A stretch of DNA of 64,000 nt from Eubacterium sp. AF36-5BH (GCF_003460505.1 NZ_QTVG01000004.1:1-64000), one strand, 5' to 3'. Numbered from the stretch's first letter, positions 52,409 through 61,933 are shown. Program-made: numbers and translations. Notes: generated by a model not told the origin, from the sequence alone.

Positions 52409-53083
52409 TTATAGAGCATAAAGAATAATTGCAAAGAAATGCAAAATGCTGCCTGCAAGAATGAATATATGGAAAATAGAATGCATCCATTTTTTAGTTT
52501 TGCCAAGTCCGTAAAGGATAGAGCCTACAGTGTAGGCAACACCTCCGGCAACAAGGAAAATTACTCCTCCCAGCGACATGACTTCGTAAGTCTGCTTTAT
52601 GAAAAATATAATTGTCCAGCCCATTGCAAGGTAGCAAATCATGGAGAAAACACTGTATTTCTTTAAATCAATGGCTGTAAGTGCACAAGCAATAATTGCG
52701 CAGCCCCAAACAATTCCAAATAAAACCCAAGCAAGTGCAGGATATTTAGGTCGCATAGCAACTAATAAAATCGGTGTATAGCTGCCGGCAATTAGAAAAT
52801 AAATGGTGCAATGGTCTAAAACCTGCATTACTTTTTTGGCCATACCCGGTCGTAAACCATGATAAACACTGGACATTGTATATAAAGTAATGAGGGTTAC
52901 TCCATAAATACAACTGGAAACAACTCCGATGACACTACCTGCTTTGGCAGCTGTAATAACACAAAGTACAAGTGCTGCAATACCGAGAGCTCCGCCTACA
53001 ATGTGAGAAACCATATTGAAAATCTCTTCGCCCTTTGAGTAGGTAGGCAATGTTCTGTCTGATAATTTAGTTCTTTTACTCAT
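52409..53083 (-). CDS. Hemolysin III family membrane protein (YqfA/PAQR-like)
   Basis: A 224-aa seven-helix membrane protein of the hemolysin III/PAQR family. The expected metal-site residues are visible as the Glu in KGEEIFNMVSHIVGG, the Ser-His pair in SSVYHGL, the Asp in LDHCTIYFLIAGSYTP, and the terminal His pair in HSIFHIFILAGSILHF. GGAGG on the minus strand is well spaced for ATG 53083. The longer frame up to 53257 has no site and an unusual hydrophobic extension. Physiological role is unknown despite the name. Confidence 0.9.
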   Translation of the reverse strand: MSKRTKLSDRTLPTYSKGEEIFNMVSHIVGGALGIAALVLCVITAAKAGSVIGVVSSCIYGVTLITLYTMSSVYHGLRPGMAKKVMQVLDHCTIYFLIAGSYTPILLVAMRPKYPALAWVLFGIVWGCAIIACALTAIDLKKYSVFSMICYLAMGWTIIFFIKQTYEVMSLGGVIFLVAGGVAYTVGSILYGLGKTKKWMHSIFHIFILAGSILHFFAIILYAL

Positions 53084-53295
53084 ATATTTTCCTCCATATA
53101 ATTGTTCTGCTTTGAAAAAATAAAACATCATTATTAGTATAATGACACGAAAAAAATAAAAATATGTATTATAACCATAACATCTAGTTATGAATACTAC
53201 ATAGAAGTATACCACTATATATTTATGTGTCAAGTGCACAAAAAATGAAAAAAACACACATTCTTTAAAATATATATAAAATCACAAAAAGGGTA

Positions 53296-53325
53296 TAGAC
53301 AAAGTGGGAGAAAGGTGTTTATAAT
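53296..53325 (+). promoter_or_regulatory. Promoter of the tad pilus cluster
   Basis: TAGACA (53296-53301) and TATAAT (53320-53325) are spaced by 18 bp. The leader to ATG 53431 would be about 100 nt. The remainder of the 53084-53430 gap is AT-rich and carries the divergent promoter for the hemolysin-III gene. No other feature was seen there. Confidence 0.65.
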
Positions 53326-53430
53326 GTGAAAACAGCATTACCTGAGACAAAAAATGCAGGCTGGTGTTGAAGAAAATTATGAAGTACCAGATGGTAAAAA
53401 TTAGAATTAAGAAGAAAGGGGAAAAGAAAG

Positions 53431-54438
53431 ATGACGGCAACTTTGGCAATTTATGATTTAGATGAAGTATATGCAAATAGTTTAATGAAATACATTAATC
53501 AAAAACAAAACATGCCATTTAAGGCAACGGCTTTTACAAATAAAGAGGCACTGGAAGAATATTTACAGGACAACCATATTGATATTCTATTGGTGGATTA
53601 CAATTTATATGATGAATATTTGGAACTTGAAGATGTAAGTAAAATAATATTTTTAGTGGAAGATGATTGTCAGCAGTTCAAGGATTATTCTTATATTTAT
53701 AAATTCCAATCATCTGAAAATATCATTAGAAAAATTTTGGATTATTTTGCCGAGCTGAATATAAGTAAAACAGGTTCAATAGTGAAAAGAAATGGAACAA
53801 AGATTGTTGGAGTTTATTCCCCTATAAAGAAGCCTGAACAAACTGTTTTTGCTTTTACTGTGGGGCAGGTGTTGGCTGAAAGCGGAAGTACCCTATACAT
53901 AAACATGGATGAGTTTACGGCATTCGATAAAATCTACCATCAAAATTATCAGGGTGATTTGTCCGATTTAATGTATTATTTTAAACAAAATAAAGATACA
54001 GTTGCCATTAAGCTGAAAGCTATCGTAAATACAGTTAATACATTAGATTATGTGCCACCACTTAAATATTCAAGGGACTTGAGAACTATGGAAACAACAA
54101 AGTGGATAGAATTGCTGGAAACCATAATGGCTACAGGTATGTATGAAAATATTGTAATTGATATTGGAAATGTAGTGGAAGATATAACTTCGTTAATTGA
54201 ATTTTGCGATAAAATCTATGTTCCTATGGAAAACAGTTATATGTACAAGATGAAAGTTGGGGAGTTTGAAGAGTTTTTGCTACGTAGCGAAGCTTTAGAG
54301 TTGATAGATAAAATTGAGCAGGTTACGCCACCTATAGATTTAGTTGACATAGAGGATGACAATTTCTTAGAAAGACAGTTGTGGAGTAATTTGGGAGATT
54401 ACTCAAGACAGGTAGTAGGAGGTGGGGGCAATAGGTGA
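53431..54438 (+). CDS. CpaE/TadZ-like protein with degenerate ATP site
   Basis: A 335-aa protein with an N-terminal receiver-like domain (LAIYDLDEVYANSLMKYI, IDILLVDYNLYD) and a MinD/CpaE-like domain from about residue 115. At the deviant Walker A position, residues 127-138 read GVYSPIKKPEQT, so the KGGxGKT lysines and glycines are lost. Later MinD-like strands (YENIVIDIGNVVEDITSL) remain. TadZ/CpaE proteins place the pilus machine at the pole. This one probably acts as a structural localiser without ATPase activity. It overlaps the TadA gene by 17 bp. Confidence 0.8.
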   Translation: MTATLAIYDLDEVYANSLMKYINQKQNMPFKATAFTNKEALEEYLQDNHIDILLVDYNLYDEYLELEDVSKIIFLVEDDCQQFKDYSYIYKFQSSENIIRKILDYFAELNISKTGSIVKRNGTKIVGVYSPIKKPEQTVFAFTVGQVLAESGSTLYINMDEFTAFDKIYHQNYQGDLSDLMYYFKQNKDTVAIKLKAIVNTVNTLDYVPPLKYSRDLRTMETTKWIELLETIMATGMYENIVIDIGNVVEDITSLIEFCDKIYVPMENSYMYKMKVGEFEEFLLRSEALELIDKIEQVTPPIDLVDIEDDNFLERQLWSNLGDYSRQVVGGGGNR

Positions 54439-55621
54439 AAAAATTAGTAAAGAAACCATAAGAGAGAAAGTTATCTCAACTATTGATATGACCAGGGAAC
54501 CTCAGGAGAAGGAACTTCACGAAATAATTGACCGTATTATGGAAGAGGAATTAAAAGAAAAATATTTGACTATTAAAGAAAGAATAAAAATTCATAAAGA
54601 AGTTTTTAATTCCATAAAGGGGCTGGGGATACTTGAAGATTTGCTGGAGATGGATGAAGTGACGGAAATTATGATAAACGGTAGGAATCATATTTTTATT
54701 GAAAAAGCGGGTAGAATCATACCTTATGATGATTCCATAGAGTCAGAGGAAAGACTTCAGGACATAATTCAACAGATAGTTGCAAAAACAAATAGAAGAG
54801 TAAATGAGTCTAATCCAATTGTTGACACAAGATTGGAGGACGGCTCCAGAGTGAACGTGGTTTTGCCACCAGTTGCTTTAGATGGCGCTGTTATAACTAT
54901 TAGAAAATTTGCTAAAGAAAAAATTACCATTAATCAGTTAATTAAATGGGGGACTCTTACCAGAGAAGTAAGCGACTTGTTGGAAAAATTGGTTGTTGCA
55001 GGATACAACATTTTTGTAAGTGGTGGGACAGGCTCAGGGAAGACAACATTTTTAAATGTGTTGTCTAATTTTATCCCTAATGACCAAAGAGTTGTAACCA
55101 TAGAAGATTCTGCAGAATTGCAGTTAAAGAGTGTGGATAATATTGTTCGTCTGGAGGCAAGACAGGCTAACAGTCAGGGAGAAAATGAAATTACTATAAG
55201 AGATTTAATAAAAACGTCTCTTCGAATGCGACCTGACAGAATTATTGTTGGGGAGGTTAGAGGCGCAGAAGCTCTTGACATGGTCCAAAGTTTAAATACG
55301 GGTCACGACGGCTCGATGAGCACAGGACATGGGAATTCTCCAAAAGACATGCTCGCCAGATTAGAAACTATGGTTTTAATGGGGGCAGATATACCACTAA
55401 ATGCTATAAGGTCACAGTTAGCAGCAGGTATTGATATTATGGTTCATTTGGCACGAATGCCAGATAAGACAAGGAAAGTTATAGAGATTAATGAAATTCA
55501 GGAATTTAAGGACAATCATATTATTTTAAATAAGCTATATTGTATGGAAAATGGCAAATTGAAAAAAGTAGGAACATTGAAAAACATATTTAAGTTACAA
55601 AGCTATGGGCTAAGTGTATAA
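54422..55621 (+). CDS. tadA: Tad secretion ATPase CpaF/TadA
   Basis: A 399-aa secretion ATPase of the VirB11/CpaF family that powers pilin assembly. The N-terminal domain covers about 1-170. Walker A is SGGTGSGKTTFLNVL, Asp and His boxes follow, and Walker B is IIVGEVRGAEALDM. RPDRIIVGEVRGAEA and TGHDGSMSTGHGN are CpaF hallmarks. The start is GTG 54422 overlapping the previous gene. No ATG with a ribosome-binding site exists near it. Confidence 0.93.
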   Translation: MGAIGEKISKETIREKVISTIDMTREPQEKELHEIIDRIMEEELKEKYLTIKERIKIHKEVFNSIKGLGILEDLLEMDEVTEIMINGRNHIFIEKAGRIIPYDDSIESEERLQDIIQQIVAKTNRRVNESNPIVDTRLEDGSRVNVVLPPVALDGAVITIRKFAKEKITINQLIKWGTLTREVSDLLEKLVVAGYNIFVSGGTGSGKTTFLNVLSNFIPNDQRVVTIEDSAELQLKSVDNIVRLEARQANSQGENEITIRDLIKTSLRMRPDRIIVGEVRGAEALDMVQSLNTGHDGSMSTGHGNSPKDMLARLETMVLMGADIPLNAIRSQLAAGIDIMVHLARMPDKTRKVIEINEIQEFKDNHIILNKLYCMENGKLKKVGTLKNIFKLQSYGLSV

Positions 55622-55634
55622 AGAAGGGACAAAA

Positions 55635-56363
55635 ATGAAATTATCTAAAAATGAAATCATAATAAATATTGCAGCAATACAGTTAATAGTTTTTGTTATT
55701 GGAAAATTATTTTATGGAAATTATGCATTTGGAATACTCTTAATCCCATTTACAGTAGCAATTTACAAGCAAAGAAAGAAAAGTCTTATAAACAAGAAAA
55801 TTGCTTACGGAGAGCTGCAGTTTAAAGACATGCTAATAGCAATTTCTGATGGATTAAAAACAGGCTACTCAGTAGAGAATGCCATTAAATCAAGTTATAA
55901 AGATTTAAAGAACATATACGGAAAAGAATGTTTTGTGTGCAAAGAGTTGGAGATAGCAATATCACAGCTAAAATTAAATATATCAACAGAAAAAGTGTTA
56001 AAAGACATGGCAGAGAGAATGGAACTAAAAAATGCTATTTTGTTCTCGCAAATTTTTAGTGTGGCGAAAAGAACCGGCGGCAATATGCCTGAAATAATCA
56101 AAAATGTAACAGATGATATTGTAATGAAGGAAAATGTCAGAGAGGAAATTAATACATCAATAACAGAAAAAAGATTAGAGCAAAAGGTAATGACACTGAT
56201 TCCAGGATTTATAATTATATACATTTCTGTAAGTTCTCCTGAATTTTTAAAGATAATGTATGAAAGTATAGTAGGCAAAATTGTTATGACAATATGTTTA
56301 ATTCTATATTTATTAGCATATATATGGGGCGAAAGAATTGTGGACAGCATTATGGAGGAATAG
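55635..56363 (+). CDS. tadB: TadB-like inner-membrane platform protein
   Basis: A 242-aa protein with a T2SS-F domain (FKDMLIAISDGLKTGYSVENAI, FSVAKRTGGNMPEII) flanked by two N-terminal and two C-terminal membrane helices. With TadC it forms the inner-membrane platform of the Flp pilus. AAGGG precedes ATG 55635. The frame also opens at GTG 55614 within tadA. Confidence 0.9.
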   Translation: MKLSKNEIIINIAAIQLIVFVIGKLFYGNYAFGILLIPFTVAIYKQRKKSLINKKIAYGELQFKDMLIAISDGLKTGYSVENAIKSSYKDLKNIYGKECFVCKELEIAISQLKLNISTEKVLKDMAERMELKNAILFSQIFSVAKRTGGNMPEIIKNVTDDIVMKENVREEINTSITEKRLEQKVMTLIPGFIIIYISVSSPEFLKIMYESIVGKIVMTICLILYLLAYIWGERIVDSIMEE

Positions 56364-56368
56364 GTGAA

Positions 56369-57802
56369 ATGACAAAATTTATTATTGTGGTGTTTCTTGT
56401 TTTGAGTGCGTTTATTGTATTTACAATTCCTTATAGACACAGATATAAGAGGAAGTTAAGTAAGAAAAAACATAAATTATGGGGCTTATATGGAGTTGGC
56501 ATGCTCATTGTGGATAGGTTACCCAAAAAGATTTTTCAAAATACAGGGGTTAATAATGACTTAAAGAAAATTACTGTTAAGGAGCATATAATAAAAGAGC
56601 AATATTTTTATTATGTAGAAAAAGTTTGTATTGTAGTTGGAGTTATCTGGCTAACGCTTGGAGTTTCAATTGCAGTTTTATATTCTGAATCTAAAACAGA
56701 CAGGCAAATTAGTAAAGTAGAGCGAAGTGTAAAAAGTTCAAATAATTATAATGTGAGAATTATAGATGATGTTGGAGAAGAGACGGTTAAGTTAAATGTT
56801 GCAAAAAAGCAGTATACAGAGAGTGAAAAACAGAAGGTGTTGGAAAAAAACAAGAAAGTCCTTTTAAAAGAAGTTTTAGGTAAGAATAAAAGTCAGAACA
56901 AAGTAAACAGTAAACTGAATTTGGTTTCTGAAATAGGAAAAGAAAAAGTTAATGTATACTGGAAAATCAGTGATAAAAACATAATAAATTACAACGGAGA
57001 GATTTCTTCTAATGTGAAAAAACAGGGAGAAGTTGTAACACTTACGGCGACTATGACATTTAAAAAGAAAACCATAGATTATAGTTTTGGAGTGAATGTA
57101 TACCCAAGCAGTGACAAAAAATCAAAAGGAAATTATGTGCAGGAATATGTGGATGAAAATGACAAATATAGTAATCAGGTCAAACTGCCGCAACAAATAA
57201 ATGGGAAAAAAGTGACTTACAGAGAAACAAAGGACACAGTAGGAAAATATATACCAATAATAGGAATTATAGTAGGAATTACATTGTTCTTTCTGAAGGA
57301 TAAAGATTTAAAAAAAGAAGTAGAAAAACGAAACAGGCAGTTACTAAATGACTATCCGGAAATAGTAAGTAAGATTTTGCTTTATTACGGAGCAGGACTA
57401 TCAATTAAGTCGGCAATAGAGAGAATGGTCGCAGAGTATAACGTGGAAAAGAAAAAGAATAGTAAAGCATTCAGGTATGCATTTGAGGAACTTTCGATGT
57501 GCTCAGTGAAGATGAAGAGTGGTGTTCCTGAAACTGTGGCAATAAGTGAATATGGTAACAGATGCAACATTCATTGTTATATAAAACTGGCAGGTTTAAT
57601 TGAACAGAATCTTAAGCGAGGAACAAAAGAATTAACGCTGGTGCTAAAGAGTGAATTAAAGGATGCAATGAATGAAAGAAAAAACAATCTGCTAAAAAAT
57701 GGTGGACAGGTTTCGACAAAATTATTAGGCCCAATGGTGTTAATGCTGATTATAACCATTGCAATAATAATGGTACCCGCACTATTGTCCATTAACATTT
57801 AG
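56369..57802 (+). CDS. tadC: TadC-like platform protein with extracytoplasmic Ig-like insertion
   Basis: A 477-aa protein. The C-terminal part (about 295-477) is a TadC T2SS-F domain (PEIVSKILLYYGAGLSIKSA, LAGLIEQNLKRGTKELTLVL) with flanking membrane helices. After the first two helices (about 1-20 and 85-107) comes an insertion of about 185 residues. Its segment VNVYWKISDKNIINYNGEIS with VVTLTATMTFKKKTIDYSFG matches the pattern of atrophied bacterial Ig domains. By topology it lies outside the membrane. Usual TadC proteins are about 280-320 aa. ATG 56369 with AGGTG is preferred over the 56294 opening inside tadB. Confidence 0.85.
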   Translation: MTKFIIVVFLVLSAFIVFTIPYRHRYKRKLSKKKHKLWGLYGVGMLIVDRLPKKIFQNTGVNNDLKKITVKEHIIKEQYFYYVEKVCIVVGVIWLTLGVSIAVLYSESKTDRQISKVERSVKSSNNYNVRIIDDVGEETVKLNVAKKQYTESEKQKVLEKNKKVLLKEVLGKNKSQNKVNSKLNLVSEIGKEKVNVYWKISDKNIINYNGEISSNVKKQGEVVTLTATMTFKKKTIDYSFGVNVYPSSDKKSKGNYVQEYVDENDKYSNQVKLPQQINGKKVTYRETKDTVGKYIPIIGIIVGITLFFLKDKDLKKEVEKRNRQLLNDYPEIVSKILLYYGAGLSIKSAIERMVAEYNVEKKKNSKAFRYAFEELSMCSVKMKSGVPETVAISEYGNRCNIHCYIKLAGLIEQNLKRGTKELTLVLKSELKDAMNERKNNLLKNGGQVSTKLLGPMVLMLIITIAIIMVPALLSINI

Positions 57803-58000
57803 CAGAAAGATTTTATGAAAAAAAGTAATTCAAACAGCAAGGCAATTTATATAACAAATTAACTTGGATAACAAACTGATTTAGGAAACAAATATGAAGC
57901 AGAAAATAAAATGAACAAAGTTTATTTTTAGGAATGTATCGATGAAATACCCACGACTAAAAGGAGGGGCAATAAATATTATAGTAGGAGGAAATAGCGA

Positions 58001-58192
58001 ATGAAGAGTGTGGTTATGAATTTTATAAATAAAATAAAGAAAAATGTTAATGACGAAAGTGGAATGGGAGTAATTGAAATTGTATTGATTATTTTAGTTT
58101 TGGTAGGCTTAGCATTGGTATTTAAAGAACAGATTAGTGGTGTTGCCAATGGCGTATATGAATCAATTAATGAACAGATTGAAAACTTTTAG
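58001..58192 (+). CDS. flp: Flp-type pilin
   Basis: A 63-aa Flp1-like pilin. A short basic leader is followed by the prepilin-type segment SGMGVIEIVLIILVLVGLAL, in which the Glu after the cleavage site and the hydrophobic helix are typical. GGAGG precedes ATG 58001. A matching prepilin peptidase is encoded at 61092. The 57803-58000 gap before it holds no gene I can support. Confidence 0.88.
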   Translation: MKSVVMNFINKIKKNVNDESGMGVIEIVLIILVLVGLALVFKEQISGVANGVYESINEQIENF

Positions 58193-58195
58193 AAT

Positions 58196-60121
58196 ATGAG
58201 GATTAATAAAACAAAAAAAGCAAGCATTACAATATATCTTAGCTTAATATTTGTTACAGTATTATTGCTTATTAGCATAATAATAGAATCGGCAAGAATG
58301 AATATGGTGCAAAGTGAGTGTAAGACTTTTACATACTTAGCAACGGATTCTGTTTTGGCAGGCTATGCAAGACAGGTATATGAAGACTATGGTGTACTAA
58401 TGTTTTGGGAAAACGAATCAGTAAATGAGAACTTAAAAAAATATATTCAGGCGAACATCGAATTGGGTGATGTGGAACATAAGGGCTCGAATCTTTTAAT
58501 GACAAGACTTAAGAATATAAAAGCAAAAGAAAAGAAATATGTGTGGAGTAACGGTGGAGAAGAATTTGTCAGGGAAGTTTCTAATTACATGAAGTATGCA
58601 GTAGCTACAGAAGCAATAGATAAAGTTATAAACATATCCGCAAACAAAAGTGATGACCATAGCAATAGTAATATTAGTGGCAATAACAGCAATAGTAACA
58701 GCAATAAAATAAACGGCACTGGCAATAATAACGGCAAGAATGATAGCACTGATAGTAATAGTAATGGCAAGAATGATAGCGCTGATAGTAATAGTAATGG
58801 CGGTGTTGGGAGTGGTGAGTATAATCTCGGGGATGTAGATGAGATTATAGATGATTCAAAAAGCAAAGAAATCCAGGAAAATGTTGAAAAAATCTGTGAT
58901 GAAATAAAGAATCTGAAAGATGCAGATATTCAAAAGAAACTAAAAACAAAGAAAAAGAGAGAAATGTTTTTAGAGAAAATAATGTCCATAGAAGAAGATA
59001 TTAAACTATATCAAAAGGACAAGAAGGAATTTTTAAGTGAATTAAACAAAGATGGTCAAAATAAAGACAATCAGAATAGTATGAAGGATTTTATGGATGA
59101 TAATTTAAATATATTGAAGTCTATAGAAAAGCAATTAACAGAGGAAATTAACAGATTACCTGAGAATTCAAAGGAGCAGTGGGAGACGATTGCCAAGGAT
59201 ATAGAAAGCAAAATTAGTTCATTGCAAATAAATGAAATAAGTGAAGAGGATAAGAAAAACAAAGGTATTTATGAGAGTGCAAAAGGCTTGATAGAAAAGG
59301 GGATTTTATCTTTAGTTATAGATGAAACAGATAAAATTTCGCCAACTACTGTAGAGTTAAAAGACTTGCCCTCGACTATTGACAATAAAGGTGAGAATAG
59401 TTTAGACAACGTTAAAACAAAAGCTGCACTTGTACTTTATGGTGCGATGAAGTTTGGAAATTTCACAAATCTTATAAAGAACAGGGAAATAAGTTATGAG
59501 CTTGAATATATTGTTGCTGGAAAAGATAGCGATAGAAGTAATTTGGCATCTACTGTGGAACAGATTGTTGCTGTGAGGAACGTTGTTACTTTAGCGTATT
59601 TAGTAACTGACAAAGAAAAAATGGCTTTAATTGAAACAACAGCAGCTTCGGCTGCAACAGCAATAGGTCTGCCTTTTTTGGAACCGGTTATTAAAGGTGT
59701 ACTGTTAGAAGGCTGGGCTTTAGCAGAGGCAATTAATGACGTAAAAACTTTATTAAAGGGTAAGAAAATAGACCTAATGAAAAATGCTAACAATTGGAAA
59801 ACCAGTTTGAAAAATCTATTAGCAAGTGGCAGTAGTGAATCTAAAAACAAAGCAGCAATAGATTATAAACAATTCTGCATGATATTAATAATGAAAAACA
59901 GCATAGAGACAACAGCATACAGAATCATGGATTTGATTCAGTTAAATGTTAGAAAGAACTATAATCAACAATTTGACATGAAGAAATGTGTAACATCATT
60001 GGATGTTGAGGCTCAATATGAGTCGGAACCATTGTTTGTTGCAATGCCATGGGTAATTAATGGATTAAATGGAAATATAGGCTCATATAATTTTAGCATA
60101 GAAAGTCAGTTAGAATATTAG
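58196..60121 (+). CDS. TadG/DUF5702-like pilus-associated membrane protein
   Basis: A 641-aa protein with an N-terminal membrane anchor (about 9-30, ASITIYLSLIFVTVLLLISI) typical of TadE/TadG and DUF5702 proteins. An ordered helical region (about 33-140) leads into a low-complexity Asn/Ser/Asp/Gly tract (about 150-210) containing two 11-residue repeats (GKNDSTDSNSN). A long coiled-coil region follows, then a C-terminal domain with alanine-rich helices (TTAASAATAIGLPFLEPVIKG). It starts 3 bp after the pilin stop without its own strong ribosome-binding site, so it is coupled to the pilin gene. Confidence 0.82.
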   Translation: MRINKTKKASITIYLSLIFVTVLLLISIIIESARMNMVQSECKTFTYLATDSVLAGYARQVYEDYGVLMFWENESVNENLKKYIQANIELGDVEHKGSNLLMTRLKNIKAKEKKYVWSNGGEEFVREVSNYMKYAVATEAIDKVINISANKSDDHSNSNISGNNSNSNSNKINGTGNNNGKNDSTDSNSNGKNDSADSNSNGGVGSGEYNLGDVDEIIDDSKSKEIQENVEKICDEIKNLKDADIQKKLKTKKKREMFLEKIMSIEEDIKLYQKDKKEFLSELNKDGQNKDNQNSMKDFMDDNLNILKSIEKQLTEEINRLPENSKEQWETIAKDIESKISSLQINEISEEDKKNKGIYESAKGLIEKGILSLVIDETDKISPTTVELKDLPSTIDNKGENSLDNVKTKAALVLYGAMKFGNFTNLIKNREISYELEYIVAGKDSDRSNLASTVEQIVAVRNVVTLAYLVTDKEKMALIETTAASAATAIGLPFLEPVIKGVLLEGWALAEAINDVKTLLKGKKIDLMKNANNWKTSLKNLLASGSSESKNKAAIDYKQFCMILIMKNSIETTAYRIMDLIQLNVRKNYNQQFDMKKCVTSLDVEAQYESEPLFVAMPWVINGLNGNIGSYNFSIESQLEY

Positions 60122-60154
60122 TACAGATGAAAGAATGTGAGGAGGTGAATAAAT

Positions 60155-61006
60155 ATGCCCTTTTTCCCACCTGTTGTACATAGTGAAAAACATAAAAAAA
60201 TAAAATTAGGATGTGATTCTCTCCAAGTACAGAAGCCAAAAAAATATAAAGAAAAAATAAAAAAAATAAATGTGTCCCAGGGAAAAAGGGTATATTTATT
60301 TACCTCCAAAGGAAGCATTACTTTGGAAGCTGCTATTGTTATAACAATTTTTATGTTGGCAATTCTTTCGGTGATAAGTTACATAACAGTTCTTAACAAA
60401 CAGTTACATAATCAAAAACAAATAAATAATATGGGAATTGCGTTATCAAAACTAAATTACTATAAACAATGTACAGAAAAAAGTAAGAAGTATAGTGAGG
60501 ATTTAGGACTGTTAGAAAGTGGAGTGCAAAGCCTTAAACAAAGTGGCGAGATAGAGAAAAAAACTTCAGAAGAAGGAGTAATAGATATTGTTTTTCCGTA
60601 TATCGTTAGAATTCCGTACATTAATAAGCCTATAGTTTTAACTCAACGGTGCTATTTAAAGGATTGGACAGGTTATGATTTAACAAAGGAACAGGAACTT
60701 GTTTATATTACAAAAAACGGAAAAGTCTATCATGTTACTAAAGAATGTACACATCTGTCTCTGAAAATAAGCAAGATTGGCGTTATAGAATTAAAAATTA
60801 AAAGAAACTGTTACGGGCAGGCGTACAGTAGATGTTCTATATGTGTAAATAAAAAAGGCACATTAGGATCAGAGGTGTTTATTACTGAAGATGGAAATAA
60901 ATACCATAATAGTTTAATGTGTAGCGGACTTTTGAGAAATATTATCACAGTAGAAAAGAGTAAGGTTAAAAATATGCCACCTTGTAGTAGATGTTCAGGA
61001 AAATAA
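60155..61006 (+). CDS. TadE-like pseudopilin with two Cys/His modules
   Basis: A 283-aa protein. A basic N-terminus of about 50 residues precedes the TadE-like segment GSITLEAAIVITIFMLAILS (about 52-80), with Glu five residues into the helix. The C-terminal 100 residues carry two related modules: GKVYHVTKECTHLSLK ending YSRCSIC, and GNKYHNSLMCSGLLRN ending CSRC. Each has the pattern YHxxxxC then CxxC, suggesting a metal site similar to Ada-type zinc modules. GGAGGTG precedes ATG 60155. Confidence 0.8.
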   Translation: MPFFPPVVHSEKHKKIKLGCDSLQVQKPKKYKEKIKKINVSQGKRVYLFTSKGSITLEAAIVITIFMLAILSVISYITVLNKQLHNQKQINNMGIALSKLNYYKQCTEKSKKYSEDLGLLESGVQSLKQSGEIEKKTSEEGVIDIVFPYIVRIPYINKPIVLTQRCYLKDWTGYDLTKEQELVYITKNGKVYHVTKECTHLSLKISKIGVIELKIKRNCYGQAYSRCSICVNKKGTLGSEVFITEDGNKYHNSLMCSGLLRNIITVEKSKVKNMPPCSRCSGK

Positions 61007-61091
61007 TACAAGGTTATATATGGCAATTTGTAGCAAAATATTATGGGCTTTTTATGAAGACAGTATTAGATATATGTATTAGGAGAATAAA

Positions 61092-61511
61092 ATGTATGAA
61101 ATATGGAGTGTAGTGTTTTTACTTGTATGTGCAATTGCAGATTATAAAACAAAAGAAATTTATGTATGGTTCTGCTTGCTAAATTATTTTTTAGCCATAG
61201 TAATGAAAGCGGTAACCAATAATTTGAAATTAGAAAATATTATAATCGGCATTATTGTGTGTACATTATTATATATTATTGCGTTAGTAACAAAGGAAGC
61301 AGTAGGTGTAGGAGATATTTTGATAATTTTAACCTTAACGGCAATGGTTGAATTGAAGGTTGTCTTAAACGTAATGATGATTGCATTTATTATTAGTGCG
61401 ATTTTTTCGATAATAGGTGTTTCTATCGGTAAGATGAGTTTGAAAACAAATATCCCGTTTGTACCATTTATATTTTGTGGAAATATTCTGTTTTATTTAT
61501 GCAAGGCATAG
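61092..61511 (+). CDS. tadV: Prepilin peptidase, A24 family (CpaA/TadV)
   Basis: A 139-aa membrane aspartyl protease that removes prepilin leaders. The two catalytic aspartates are Asp17 in AIADYKTKEI and Asp75 in VGVGDILI (GxGD motif). Four or more helices are present and there is no methyltransferase domain, as in CpaA/TadV. It is suited to processing the Flp pilin and the TadE-like proteins beside it. AGGAGAAT precedes ATG 61092. Confidence 0.92.
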   Translation: MYEIWSVVFLLVCAIADYKTKEIYVWFCLLNYFLAIVMKAVTNNLKLENIIIGIIVCTLLYIIALVTKEAVGVGDILIILTLTAMVELKVVLNVMMIAFIISAIFSIIGVSIGKMSLKTNIPFVPFIFCGNILFYLCKA

Positions 61512-61524
61512 AAAAGGAAGGTGT

Positions 61525-61929
61525 ATGATAAAAACATTGTACAGGAAAATGGTCAGGAAAACTTTAAAAGGACAAATTACAATTGAGGCATCAATAATTG
61601 TACCAATAACAATATTAATTGTAGCATCGTTAGTTTATGTTTCTCTTTATTATCACGACTTGGTGACTGTGAGAAGCACAGCGCTAACTTATATTGACGG
61701 TGAACAAAATGGTAATGGAGGGTGCTTTGTAATAACCCCTTTAATAGTTAAAGACGAAGATAAGATTAGCACAAAAGTAAGTGCTGATTTTGGAAGTAAA
61801 AGTAATGCTAATTTTTTAAATAAAATAATTAGTCGGAAATCAAAAGATGAAATTAAAATTCAAAAAGTGATGAATAGAGAGCTTTTATACGCAATAAGAG
61901 CTATGGAAGATGGATTTGGAAGGAAGTGA
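61525..61929 (+). CDS. TadE-like pseudopilin
   Basis: A 134-aa protein with a basic leader and the prepilin-like segment GQITIEASIIVPITILIVAS (about 16-40), with Glu at the fifth position, followed by a short extracellular domain. GGAAGGTG fits ATG 61525. The frame also opens at 61459 inside the peptidase gene. It probably assembles as a minor subunit of the Flp pilus. Confidence 0.82.
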   Translation: MIKTLYRKMVRKTLKGQITIEASIIVPITILIVASLVYVSLYYHDLVTVRSTALTYIDGEQNGNGGCFVITPLIVKDEDKISTKVSADFGSKSNANFLNKIISRKSKDEIKIQKVMNRELLYAIRAMEDGFGRK

Positions 61930-61933
61930 TAGT

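Noticed and set aside
53326..53370. 14-codon GTG frame in the tad leader
   Set aside because: Its start codon directly adjoins the predicted -10 (53320-53325), so it lies at or upstream of the transcription start.
58585..58866. Antisense Leu/Ser-rich 93-codon frame
   Set aside because: It is the complement of the Asn/Ser/Asp repeat tract in the TadG-like gene and has no start signals.
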